64,000 nucleotides of DNA from Propioniciclava sinopodophylli (GTDB lineage Bacteria > Actinomycetota > Actinomycetes > Propionibacteriales > Propionibacteriaceae): NCBI RefSeq assembly GCF_004324755.1, contig NZ_SDMQ01000009.1, forward strand, positions 1 through 64,000. The letters are read 5' to 3'. Shown piece after piece: positions 43,472 to 51,503 of this stretch. The first letter of the stretch is position 1; every line of letters begins with the position of its first letter. The notes below the pieces were generated by a model. That model was not told the DNA's origin. It did not search any database and worked only from the letters and a program-made list of their open reading frames with translations. A program made the translations under genes and the position numbers.

Positions 43472-44278
43472 ATGTCCTGGGTCGAACGAGCCCGCGAGGT
43501 GGCCGACCGGCTGCACCCCGCCGGGCTGCTCTACTCCACCTACGAGCAGCGGCTGCTCGCCGAGCTGGACCGGGACCGCCTGCCCCGCCATGTGGCCGTC
43601 CTCGCCGACGGCAACCGCCGCTGGGCCCGGCTGAACGCCCCGGGCCAGCCCTACGAAGTCGGCTACCAGGCAGGTGCCGACAAGCTGAAGCAGTTCGTCG
43701 AGTGGTGCGACGAGGTGGGCCTCGGCGTGGTGACGCTGTGGGTGCTCTCCACCGAGAACCTCGCCCGCAACGAGGACGACGTCGTCACTCTCCTCGGCGT
43801 CATCGAACGCCTGTTCGTCGACCTGGCCGAGACGGGCCGGTGGCGCCTGAAGCTGGTCGGCGACGCCACGCTCCTCCCCGAGACCATGACGGACGCCCTC
43901 CGCGCCGCCGAGTTCGACACGGCCTCGGTGGGCGGGCTCCAGATCAACGTCGCCATCGCCTACGGCGGGCGCCACGAGCTGCGGGACGCCGTGCGCAAGC
44001 TCCTGGCCGAGGAGGCGCGACGCGGCGCCAGCATCGAGGACGTCGCGGCCAGCCTCGACATCGACGACATCGCCGAGCACCTCTACACCGCGGGCGACCC
44101 GGACCCCGACCTCATCATCCGCACCTCGGGTGAGCAGCGGATGTCGGGGTTCCTGATGTGGCAGTCCGCGCACAGTGAGTTCTACTTCTGCGAGGCACTG
44201 TGGCCCGATTTCCGGCGCGTCGATTTCCTCCGCGCCCTGCGTGACTACGCCTCCCGCGAGCGCCGCTACGGGCGCTGA
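43472..44278 (+). CDS. uppS: Z-isoprenyl diphosphate synthase (UppS family)
   Basis: 268 residues. Pyrophosphate-binding loop LADGNRRWAR with Asp46, central STEN motif, and the C-terminal signature DLIIRTSGEQRMSGFLMWQSAHSEFYF. Adds isopentenyl units in Z configuration to make short-chain or decaprenyl/undecaprenyl diphosphate for cell-wall lipid carriers. Its position after the hemolysin III gene matches Rv1086, the Z-farnesyl diphosphate synthase, so the product chain may be short; length cannot be decided from sequence by eye. Confidence 0.92.
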   Translation: MSWVERAREVADRLHPAGLLYSTYEQRLLAELDRDRLPRHVAVLADGNRRWARLNAPGQPYEVGYQAGADKLKQFVEWCDEVGLGVVTLWVLSTENLARNEDDVVTLLGVIERLFVDLAETGRWRLKLVGDATLLPETMTDALRAAEFDTASVGGLQINVAIAYGGRHELRDAVRKLLAEEARRGASIEDVAASLDIDDIAEHLYTAGDPDPDLIIRTSGEQRMSGFLMWQSAHSEFYFCEALWPDFRRVDFLRALRDYASRERRYGR

Positions 44279-44379
44279 CCCCCCTCGAGGCGGACGCCGA
44301 GGCCCCGCAGCAGGACCCGGATGTGCGCCTGCAGGCTGGCCGCCGTGTCGGGCGCACCGCGTCCGACCACCAGCTCACG
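44266..44379 (-). pseudogene. 3' remnant of a TetR-family regulator gene
   Basis: Reverse-strand frame ending at TAG (44266-44268) reads RRELVVGRGAPDTAASLQ then AHIRVLLRGLGVRLEG, the look of a TetR C-terminal helix. There is no start, helix-turn-helix or further coding on this strand beyond about 44380. It abuts, back to back, the 3' remnant of a YhgE/Pip gene on the other strand. The remnant overlaps the end of uppS. Identification rests on about 35 residues. Confidence 0.45.
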
Positions 44380-44625
44380 TCGACCGGGGGGACCTATCCG
44401 CCCGAGCTGCTGCCGCCGTTCTTCGCGTGGATCGGCCACCTCATGCCGATGACCTACACCATCGACGCGTTCCGGATCGCCATCTCCGGCGGACCGCTCG
44501 ACCGGTTGGTGGCCGACCTGGCCCTCATGGGCGTGTTGTTCGCCTCAAGTCTCGGCCTGCTCGTGGCCGTGATCCACCGCCGCCGCCGCTTCCGTCCGAG
44601 CGACCTACGGCCCGGGCTCGGCTGA
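44371..44625 (+). pseudogene. 3' remnant of a YhgE/Pip-type membrane protein gene
   Basis: About 84 codons reading QLTSTGGTYPPELLPPFFAW, then LMPMTYTIDAFR, a membrane span and a basic tail. This matches the last portion of YhgE/Pip (ABC-2-like, phage-infection-protein) membrane proteins, normally 600-800 residues, usually paired with a TetR regulator. No plausible start codon or ribosome site exists in frame near 44371. The 3' end overlaps the end of the GH31 gene. Confidence 0.6.
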
Positions 44626-47028
44626 CGTCGACGACGCCTCGGCGGCGAGGTCGGCCAACAGCAGCTCGCCCACGACGTCCCTGATGTCGTCTGCGATCGG
44701 GAGGCTCGCCAGCCCCGCCACGCGGGCCACCCGGCCGGGGTTGGCCTCGAGGAACTCCCACAGGGCGTGCTTGTCGATGTAGCCCACCTGCAGGTCGTGG
44801 ACGAGCGCGAACAATCGTTCGTCCAGGCGCTGGTCGGACGCCGAGCGGAGCGCGAGGTCGAAGGACGCCCCGACGGCCGGGTCCACGACGCCCAGGTCGA
44901 CGGTCACGGTGCCGGTCGCGTTGTCGTAGGTGGTCCTCGCCTCCGACGCCGCGCCTGTGCCGGAGGGGGCCAGGCCCGTCACCGACACCCGCCAGCGGCG
45001 GAGGTCCGGCAGCACCGAGGCGTCGCCCACCACAGGGTCGATCGCGAACGTCCCGTCGGCCTGGTTCCACGACAGCCGCGTGCGGCAGGCGGCGGGCTCG
45101 CCGCCGTCGTCGTCCTCGTAGAGCACGAACTCGCCGTCGGCGCCGGCGAACACCCGGACGTGCAGGGCGGCGGGGTTGGCCACCGACAGGTCGTCGCCGT
45201 CGACGAGCGGCACGATCGTGCCCGATCGGGCCAGCACCGGGTAGGTCTCCAGGGGCCGGCGGAACGTGACGAAGCGGCCGCCGGTGTAGCGCAGCCCCGA
45301 GTACCAGTCGTGCCAGGTGCCCTCGGGCAGCCACGTCGTGACCGAGGCCCGCCGCGTCCGCCGGTCGGCCGGGGTCGTCAGGGGAGCCACCAGCAGGCCG
45401 GTGCCGAACAGGAACGCGCCCGAGCCCGGCAGCACCGACTCCGGCCGCGGGTCGGCGTGGTAGACGGGCCGCACGAGCGGCTCGGCGAGGCGATGGGCGC
45501 GCTCGTTCATCGTGTGCAGGTACGGCAGGAGGCGGTGCCGCAGGCGGAGCGCGTCCGCCATGACGGCCCGGGCCTCGGCTCCGAACTTCCACGGCTCCTT
45601 GCCCTGGAACGGGCTGGAGGTGGAGTGCAGCCGGTTGATCGGCGACCACGTGCCCAACTGGAACCAGCGGGCGACCATCTCGTCGTCCCGCTCGCCGAAC
45701 ATGTGCCCGCCGATGTCGTGGCTCCACCAGCCGTAGCCGATGTTGGCCGCTGTCGCGGTGAACCACGGCTGGAAGTGCAGCGACTCCCACGTGGTGACCG
45801 TGTCGCCGGAGAAGCCGATGGGGTAGCGGTGCGACCCCGGTCCGGCGTACCGGCTGAACGTGATCGGACGCCGCCCGTCGCGTCCGCTGTCCAGGAAGTG
45901 CAGGTGGTTGAGCAGCCACAGGGGGTCCAGGCCGGGGATCGACGAGGCGCCGCCCTGCTGCCAGTCGACCCACCAGAAGTCGACGCCCTGGGCCTCCAGC
46001 GGGTGCAGGACCTCCTCGAAGTAGGCCTGCATGAAGGTTGGGGAGGCCACGTCGAAGCGGATCGGCTCGCCGGCGTCGGGGTCGAGTCCCAGGCGGCGCG
46101 CGAGGCGCGGGTAGGCGTCCTCGAACGAGCGGACTCCGTCGGCTGGGTGGAGGTTGAGCGAGACCGTGAGGCCGCGGGCGTGCAGGGCGGCCAGGAACGC
46201 CTCCGGGTCGCCGATGAGGTCGGTGTTCCAGGAGAAGCCGGTCCAGCCCGAGCCGTGGCGTGGGTCGATGTCGACCCAGTGCCAGTCCATGTCGATGACC
46301 GCGACGGAGAACGGCAGGCCCTCGTCGGCGAACCGGTCCATGAGGGCGACGTACTCGCCGGAGGTGTAGGGGTGGTAGCGCGACCACCAGTTGCCCAGCG
46401 CCCAGCGGGGCAGCAGCGGCGTGGGGCCGGTGAGGGCGTGGAAGTCGCGCAGCGCGGCGGGCGCGTCGTAGCCGTGCACGAACAGGTAGAGGTCGACCTC
46501 GCCCTCGCGCGGGGTGGGCCAGCCGTCGTCGTCCAGCGCGAGCGAGCCGGAGTCGTCCAGGGTCGCGAACCCGAAGGCGCTGACCAACCCCTTCTCCAGC
46601 GGGACGGCGCCGTCGGCCTCGTCGAGGGTGCGGGCCGTGCCGCCGAGGTTGCCGACGTGCCAGCCGGCCTCGCGCTCCTGCACGGTCTCGGGGTCGCCGT
46701 AGTGCCACACGCTGCGCCAGTCGCGGACGCCGGGCTGGCGGACCTGCAGGCCGCCGGGGGAGAAGCGCCGGCCGTCCCAGGACAGCTGCAGGCCCCGCGT
46801 GGACAGCTGGAGCGCGTCGCCGTCGTGGGACACCTCGTACGGCACCGCGGGGAGGTCGCGGTTCCACACCACCTGGGTCGCCCGGTCCTCGAACTGGCCG
46901 TCATCGGACCACTCCAGCCGCAGCAGCCGTTCGGTGAGCACCGTGATGCGCCAGGTGGGGCCGACCAGCACCTGGGCCGGGTCGGTGAAGGGCGTGGTGG
47001 TCGGGCGGAAGCGCTCGGGCAGGGCCAT
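44605..47028 (-). CDS. GH31 family alpha-glycosidase
   Basis: 807 residues. N-terminal beta-sandwich (1-200), (beta/alpha)8 barrel from RWALGNWWSRYHPYTSGEY, nucleophile Asp355 in FWWVDWQQG (the usual WxDMNE is altered), acid/base Asp409 in GFSGDT, then two beta domains and an unusual helical C-terminal tail of about 90 residues. No signal peptide, so intracellular. Probably an alpha-glucosidase or alpha-xylosidase acting on imported oligosaccharides. A TACCGT box six nucleotides before the ATG indicates a leaderless mRNA. Confidence 0.88.
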   Translation of the reverse strand: MALPERFRPTTTPFTDPAQVLVGPTWRITVLTERLLRLEWSDDGQFEDRATQVVWNRDLPAVPYEVSHDGDALQLSTRGLQLSWDGRRFSPGGLQVRQPGVRDWRSVWHYGDPETVQEREAGWHVGNLGGTARTLDEADGAVPLEKGLVSAFGFATLDDSGSLALDDDGWPTPREGEVDLYLFVHGYDAPAALRDFHALTGPTPLLPRWALGNWWSRYHPYTSGEYVALMDRFADEGLPFSVAVIDMDWHWVDIDPRHGSGWTGFSWNTDLIGDPEAFLAALHARGLTVSLNLHPADGVRSFEDAYPRLARRLGLDPDAGEPIRFDVASPTFMQAYFEEVLHPLEAQGVDFWWVDWQQGGASSIPGLDPLWLLNHLHFLDSGRDGRRPITFSRYAGPGSHRYPIGFSGDTVTTWESLHFQPWFTATAANIGYGWWSHDIGGHMFGERDDEMVARWFQLGTWSPINRLHSTSSPFQGKEPWKFGAEARAVMADALRLRHRLLPYLHTMNERAHRLAEPLVRPVYHADPRPESVLPGSGAFLFGTGLLVAPLTTPADRRTRRASVTTWLPEGTWHDWYSGLRYTGGRFVTFRRPLETYPVLARSGTIVPLVDGDDLSVANPAALHVRVFAGADGEFVLYEDDDGGEPAACRTRLSWNQADGTFAIDPVVGDASVLPDLRRWRVSVTGLAPSGTGAASEARTTYDNATGTVTVDLGVVDPAVGASFDLALRSASDQRLDERLFALVHDLQVGYIDKHALWEFLEANPGRVARVAGLASLPIADDIRDVVGELLLADLAAEASSTSAEPGP

Positions 47029-47034
47029 GGCCCC

Positions 47035-47040
47035 ACGGTA
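47035..47040 (-). promoter_or_regulatory. -10 box for leaderless GH31 mRNA
   Basis: TACCGT on the reverse strand, six nucleotides before the ATG at 47028. Confidence 0.45.
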
Positions 47041-47111
47041 GCCGTCGTTCTTTGGTACGACGTCTCTTGGCCGGAGCGCCTCGACTTTCGACGGAACCTG
47101 CCCCGCGCCCG

Positions 47112-47141
47112 TTCCGCGCCGGGCGCCGCTGTCCCTAACCT
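47112..47141 (+). promoter_or_regulatory. Candidate promoter of the bacteriocin cluster
   Basis: TTCCGC (47112-47117) and TAACCT (47136-47141) with an 18-bp spacer, leaving a leader of about 30 nt before the bacteriocin ribosome site AGGAGA. Confidence 0.35.
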
Positions 47142-47176
47142 GAGCTCGTCCCTACCCCCCAACAACAGGAGACACC

Positions 47177-47491
47177 ATGAAGGGAAGCACCATCCGCACA
47201 GGAGCGGCCATCGCCGCCGCGACCGCCATCCTCGCCGGCGGCGCGGCCGCCGGCGCCCAAGCAGCCACCGCCACCGTGGGTGGCGGCACGTGGAGCTACG
47301 GCTCCTACCTGCAGATCTGGCCGCCGAAGACCTGCTACTCCGACTACAAGCACAACTCGGCCTACCACTCCTCGACGGCCATGATCTCCCGCGCGTACGA
47401 CACCGACTACGCGAATGCCGGGTACTGGTCGCGCGCCTCCTCGTGGGCAGGTGCCGCGTACACCTGCTACACGTACTGGAACAAGCCCTGA
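47177..47491 (+). CDS. Lactococcin 972 family bacteriocin precursor
   Basis: 104 residues. Sec signal peptide (1-29) ending AQA, then a mature part of about 75 residues with the lactococcin-972 pattern: GGGTWSYGS, a Tyr/Ser/His-rich YSDYKHNSAYHSSTAMI, AGYWSRASS and a C-terminal YTYWNKP. Lcn972 binds lipid II and blocks septum formation; whether this peptide does is inference. Two Cys (KTCYSDY, YTCYTYW) could form a disulfide; as I recall, Lcn972 itself has none. AGGAGA precedes the ATG. Followed by an attenuator-like hairpin and the transporter/immunity genes. Confidence 0.9.
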   Translation: MKGSTIRTGAAIAAATAILAGGAAAGAQAATATVGGGTWSYGSYLQIWPPKTCYSDYKHNSAYHSSTAMISRAYDTDYANAGYWSRASSWAGAAYTCYTYWNKP

Positions 47492-47510
47492 TCCCGTCCG
47501 CGACCGCCCC

Positions 47511-47545
47511 CCGCTGCCCGGCACCCCCGTCGTGCCGGGCAGCGG
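47511..47545 (+). terminator. Intercistronic hairpin after the bacteriocin gene
   Basis: Perfect 14-bp stem CCGCTGCCCGGCAC (47511-47524) with its complement (47532-47545), 7-nt loop. No gene-size break follows, so it probably limits read-through and keeps bacteriocin transcripts in excess of transporter transcripts. Confidence 0.7.
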
Positions 47546-47585
47546 GTCGCCCGGCGAGGGAGGATGACGTGGACGGAAGCAGCCG

Positions 47586-48560
47586 ATGAGGGCGGCGCTC
47601 GCCCTCCTGTTGGTGTTCGTCTTCTGCGGTGTGCCGCTGTCGCAGGTGGCCGACGCGGTTCCCGCGCGGGTCCAGCGCGACATCGCCGCCGCACGGGCGC
47701 TCGGGGCCGCGTTCGAGTGGCCCTCCGACGAGCGGGCCGCCGATCCGACGTTCGCCGTGGAGGTGCTCGCCGAGGCTGCTCAAGCGGTCGGGGCGTCCGT
47801 GCTGCGCACGTCCGTGTCCACCGGCACCGACGGCCGCTCGCGCATCACGCACTATGTGCTGAGCACGGGCGGGACGTCCCTGTACCGGACCCTGCCGCTG
47901 GTGGAGGGCCGCTGGCCGACCGACGCGGAGAGCAGGCACCTCGGCGTCGTCGTCTCCACCGAGGACACCACCTCGGCTCGCATCGGACGGCTGCAGGTGC
48001 TGGCCGATGGGTACGCGCTGACGGTCGCACCGATGGCACAGGCGTACGAGTCGCTGCCGGTCGCCGGCACCTACGTCCTGGAGGGGGCCGATCGGGCCAC
48101 CCTCGACGGGTTCCTCGCACGGGTCGGGGAGAGGCTCGCGTCCCGGGGGGCACCCCCGGCCGTGCCGACCGAGCGGGCGTCGTCGGGTGCCGCCGATGGG
48201 TCGGGGTCGTTGCTCCGCTTCCTGCCCGTGCCCCTGCTCCTCATCGCCGTGGTCGTGTCGGCCGCCGTCCTGCTCAGGGCGGGCAAGCGCATCGGCGTCC
48301 TGCGCCTGCTCGGATTCTCCGGTGCTCGGGTGTGGTTCCGCGTGGTCGGTGCCGTCCAGGCCGTCGCGACCCTCGTCGGGGTCGTTGCGGCCGCCGCCCT
48401 GATCGGCCTCACCCCCGGGGTCGACGCGGAGTTCGTCCGTGCCGTCGTCCAGGCCCTGCTCGTCACGGTCGCCGTCAGCCTGACCACCAGTCTCGCCGTG
48501 GGTGCGGTGGTCATCGACCGCGTCCGCATCACCGACCTCGTCAAGGGAGGACTCTCGTGA
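47586..48560 (+). CDS. Bacteriocin-associated membrane protein, first half
   Basis: 324 residues. An N-terminal span (about 1-20), an extracellular domain of about 190 residues with HYVLSTGGTSLYRTLPLVEGRWP, then three spans near the C-terminus with LLRAGKRIGVLRLLGFSGARVWFR, an FtsX/MacB-like permease end. In related clusters a single DUF1430-type protein of about 650-700 residues fills this place; here it seems split into two coupled genes. Its stop overlaps the next start (GTGA). Likely part of export or self-immunity. Confidence 0.75.
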   Translation: MRAALALLLVFVFCGVPLSQVADAVPARVQRDIAAARALGAAFEWPSDERAADPTFAVEVLAEAAQAVGASVLRTSVSTGTDGRSRITHYVLSTGGTSLYRTLPLVEGRWPTDAESRHLGVVVSTEDTTSARIGRLQVLADGYALTVAPMAQAYESLPVAGTYVLEGADRATLDGFLARVGERLASRGAPPAVPTERASSGAADGSGSLLRFLPVPLLLIAVVVSAAVLLRAGKRIGVLRLLGFSGARVWFRVVGAVQAVATLVGVVAAAALIGLTPGVDAEFVRAVVQALLVTVAVSLTTSLAVGAVVIDRVRITDLVKGGLS

Positions 48561-49894
48561 CCACCTTCGCCCCGCCGCGCCCCGCGGCCGTCCGCCCCCC
48601 GCGCCAGCGACGCGGGCTCGCCCTGCTGTCCGTCCTGGCCAAGGGCCTGTGTGGGGCGGTTCTCGCACTCCTGCTGGTGGTGGCCTGGCACCAACTCGAG
48701 GAGGGGCGCGCCCGGGAGGCTCGGGCCGCTCGGTGGGCCGATGCCACCACCTACGCCGTGTTCTACCCGCAGCAGGTCGGCCTCGACGAGCAGGAGGTCT
48801 CGGGCGGCGGCCACGCCACGAAGATCGCTGAGGCGCGCGACCTGTACCCCGTTCTGGACGAGGCCGGTGCGCTCTTCGTCGACGCGCAGAACCACGAGCC
48901 GGGCATCCCGGACGACCCGCCGGTACCCGTGTGGCCCATGCGGGTGAACGACAACTACCTGGAGCGGTACCCGATCCTCGACGTGGCCGGGCAACCGGTC
49001 CGGGTCGGGGACGACGAGGCCGACTGGGTCGTCCTGGTCCCGGAGACCCATCGGGGGGACGAGGCGTCCATCACGGAGTTCTTCACCCGGTCGCGCGTGG
49101 GTGGCCCCGACTTCCAGGGGGCCGTCCAGGGCCAGGAGATGATGCTGCGCGAGCCCGTTCCCGACGGACTGCGCGCCCAGTCCGTCCGCATCGTCTGGAC
49201 CCGGGCGGGTCAGGACGTCTTCACGTTCAACAGCCAGGTCAACGCGGACGGTGGCAACACGGTGCGGGACCCGATCATCGAGGTGCTCACGCCGGCCAAC
49301 AGCTTGACCATCGACCGGATGAACGCCATCCGCGGCCACCTCAACTCGCCCCTGAAGGTGCGTGTCGACGGCGATCCTGCAGGCACGCTGGCCCGACTCC
49401 AGCCACTCCTGCGGCAGTTGCACCTCGATGACAACCTGCAGAACCTCGTGACGGGCAACGAGGCCATGCTCATGGAACTGGACGAGTTGCGGCGCATGAC
49501 GACGACCACGCTGCTCGCTGCCGCGGCGGCCCTCGGTGTGATGCTGGCCTTCAGCGCGGCCCTCGTCCTTGTGCTGGGGGACGCACTGCGCCAGCGCATC
49601 ACCGTGCGACGGCTGCACGGGTTCTCCTTCGTCCGCACGTATCGCGAACTCCTCGCGGCCATGGCGGCGACGTGGCTCGGCCAACTCGCCCTGGCGGGCC
49701 TGCTGATGGGAGCGGCCCTGGCCCTGCCCCGCGCCACCTTCGCCCCACCTCCCCCTCCCCTCCTCGAGGAGCTCGGACGCCTGGTGGCCATCATGGGAAT
49801 TGTCGCAGCCGTGGAGGTCGCCTTCGTGGCGGCCGTGGTCATCCTCAACGAACGACGCAACACCGCCACCCGACTGAAGGAGCTCCAGGCATGA
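48557..49894 (+). CDS. Bacteriocin-associated integral membrane protein (DUF1430 type)
   Basis: 445 residues. One N-terminal span (about 20-43), a large extracellular domain (about 50-315), then three spans with RQRITVRRLHGFSFVRTYRELLAA before the last two, the hallmark of the lactococcin-972 immunity/transport permease family. GTG start overlaps the upstream gene; the stop overlaps the ATPase start (ATGA). With the first half and the ATPase it forms a MacB/FtsX-like complex, probably dimeric with two different permease subunits. Confidence 0.83.
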   Translation: MTTFAPPRPAAVRPPRQRRGLALLSVLAKGLCGAVLALLLVVAWHQLEEGRAREARAARWADATTYAVFYPQQVGLDEQEVSGGGHATKIAEARDLYPVLDEAGALFVDAQNHEPGIPDDPPVPVWPMRVNDNYLERYPILDVAGQPVRVGDDEADWVVLVPETHRGDEASITEFFTRSRVGGPDFQGAVQGQEMMLREPVPDGLRAQSVRIVWTRAGQDVFTFNSQVNADGGNTVRDPIIEVLTPANSLTIDRMNAIRGHLNSPLKVRVDGDPAGTLARLQPLLRQLHLDDNLQNLVTGNEAMLMELDELRRMTTTTLLAAAAALGVMLAFSAALVLVLGDALRQRITVRRLHGFSFVRTYRELLAAMAATWLGQLALAGLLMGAALALPRATFAPPPPPLLEELGRLVAIMGIVAAVEVAFVAAVVILNERRNTATRLKELQA

Positions 49895-50553
49895 CCGTCC
49901 ACTGTGAACTGCGCGGGGTGTCGAAGTCGTTCGGCGCCAAGGAGGTCCTGCGGGACCTTGACCTGGCCGTGGCGGCAGGGGAGATGGTGGCCATCACCGG
50001 GCCCAGTGGGTCCGGCAAGACCACCATCCTCAATCTCCTGGGACTGCTCGAGGCCCCGGACGCCGGCGAGGTGCGCCTGCTGGGGGCACCGGCACCCCAG
50101 CCGCGGAGCCGGGGGGCGCAGCAGTACCTGCGCCACCACCTCGGCTACCTGTTCCAGAACTTCGCCCTGGTCGATGCCGACACGGTGCAGCAGAATCTCG
50201 ACCTGGCGCTGACCTACGCCCCGCGCGCGGGGGACCGATCCGCGCAGGTGGACGCCGCCCTGCGCTTCGTGGGGCTGAACGGGGCCCAGGGACGCCGCGT
50301 GGCCACCCTGTCAGGAGGGGAGCAGCAGCGCGTGGCGATCGCCCGCCTGCTGCTCAAGCCGTGCGAGATCGTCCTGGCCGACGAGCCGACGGGTTCCCTG
50401 GACGCCGACAACCGTGACATCGTGCTCACCCTGCTGCGGGACATGAACAGGGCGGGCAAGACGATCGTGGTGGTCACCCACGACCCCGTCGTCGTCGCCG
50501 CGTGTGACCGGGCCGTGACCCTGTCGGCGCCCGCCACGCTCGCCGGGGTCTGA
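49891..50553 (+). CDS. Bacteriocin ABC transporter ATP-binding protein (lactococcin 972 group)
   Basis: 220 residues, MacB/LolD class. Walker A GPSGSGKTT, Q-loop YLFQNFALVDADTVQQNLDLAL (the NFALVD pattern is characteristic of the lactococcin-972 group), signature LSGGEQQRVAIARLLLK, Walker B IVLADEPTGSLD and switch His in VTHDP. Last gene of the cluster, coupled by ATGA to the permease gene. Powers export of, or protection from, the bacteriocin. Confidence 0.92.
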   Translation: MTVHCELRGVSKSFGAKEVLRDLDLAVAAGEMVAITGPSGSGKTTILNLLGLLEAPDAGEVRLLGAPAPQPRSRGAQQYLRHHLGYLFQNFALVDADTVQQNLDLALTYAPRAGDRSAQVDAALRFVGLNGAQGRRVATLSGGEQQRVAIARLLLKPCEIVLADEPTGSLDADNRDIVLTLLRDMNRAGKTIVVVTHDPVVVAACDRAVTLSAPATLAGV

Positions 50554-50563
50554 TCGGCAGGCG

Positions 50564-51244
50564 TCAGCCGAGCGGGTGGACCTCCACGACGTGCAGGACG
50601 CCGCGAGCCACCCGGAACCGCACGTTCAGCCCGGCGAACTCCACCCCGTGGACGCGCTCGGGGTCACGCCCGACCGCCGGGCGGGGGTCCTGGGCCAGCA
50701 CGCCGACCAGCGCGGCGAGCTTGTCGGCCGGCACCAGCACGGCCAGGGTGTCCGGCAGGTCGACCTCCACGCCGTAGTCGGCGTTGGTCGCCGTGAAGCC
50801 CAGCGTCGCGTCGGCGTGCACGTCGGCGGCGACGTAGGGCTTGATGTCGTAGATCGGCGTGCCGTCCATGAGGTCGGCGCCACCGACCAGCAGCTCGGGC
50901 GCACCCGCGGCGTCCGACTCGACCGCCAGCAACCGCACCGACGACAGGCCCAGCCCGTTCGGGCGGAACGGCGAGCGCGACGCGAACACGCCCACGCGGA
51001 CGTCCCCGCCCAGCCGCGGCGGCCGGACGACCGGCGACCAGCCGTCGCGCTCCACGCCCGAGAACCCCCACACCAGCCACAGGTGGGAGAAGCCGTCGAT
51101 GCCGCGGACGGCGTCCGGGGTGCGGAACTCCGGCACGAACACGATCCGGGCGACGAGCTCGGGCACCAGCCCCGCCTGCCGCGGGATGCCGAACTTCGCG
51201 GGGAAGTCCGTGCGCGCGTGCGCGACGGGGCGGATCTCGGTCAT
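50564..51244 (-). CDS. TrmO-type tRNA N6-methyltransferase (TsaA/UPF0066 family)
   Basis: 226 residues. Beta-barrel TsaA-like domain with EIRPVAHARTDFPAKFGIPRQAG, FSHLWLVWGF, SPFRPNGLGLSSVRLL and DGTPIYDIKPYV, the four signature blocks of TrmO, which methylates t6A37 of tRNA-Thr with SAM. A C-terminal domain of about 90 residues follows, as in longer family members. The ATG at 51244 with a CAGAAT hexamer seven nucleotides upstream is preferred to the longer open frame. Confidence 0.88.
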   Translation of the reverse strand: MTEIRPVAHARTDFPAKFGIPRQAGLVPELVARIVFVPEFRTPDAVRGIDGFSHLWLVWGFSGVERDGWSPVVRPPRLGGDVRVGVFASRSPFRPNGLGLSSVRLLAVESDAAGAPELLVGGADLMDGTPIYDIKPYVAADVHADATLGFTATNADYGVEVDLPDTLAVLVPADKLAALVGVLAQDPRPAVGRDPERVHGVEFAGLNVRFRVARGVLHVVEVHPLG

Positions 51245-51503
51245 GTGAGGCATTCTGCCAAGCCAGCCTGGTGCCGCCACCAGGAAACGCCCGACCGCGG
51301 GGGCCGGGGTGAACATTGCCTGAACTCTCGCGTGTCAGCGCCGATCCGCGCGGCGTCCGACCTAGATTCGGGCTCAGGACACCTCCGCAGGTGCCCTCGA
51401 GAGGACTCCAATGAGACTTCTTCCCCTTTCACGGGACGCCCTCGGCTGAACCACCACGGACAGGCCGGGTGAGCTTCATTCGGCCCTGACGCAAAGGACC
51501 GAC
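51245..51503. other. Control region upstream of phoH
   Basis: This 259-bp gap holds a TAGATT hexamer (51363-51368) as a possible -10 box, a small CACCT/AGGTG hairpin near 51380, the candidate short ORF at 51411, and a Shine-Dalgarno-like AAAGGA before the phoH GTG. Nothing else is recognised. Confidence 0.4.
51411..51449 (+). CDS. Possible 12-residue leader peptide upstream of phoH
   Basis: ATG at 51411 with GAGGA five nucleotides upstream opens a 12-codon frame (MRLLPLSRDALG) ending in TGA. Good ribosome site and position between a -10-like box and the phoH start suggest a leader ORF, but 12 codons can arise by chance. It precedes phoH by 54 nt. Confidence 0.25.
   Translation: MRLLPLSRDALG

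Noticed and set aside
44323-44625. 100-residue ORF as an intact small membrane protein
   Set aside because: The first 16-18 codons are antisense to a TetR-like tail, no ribosome site is present, and the rest matches only the end of a much larger family.
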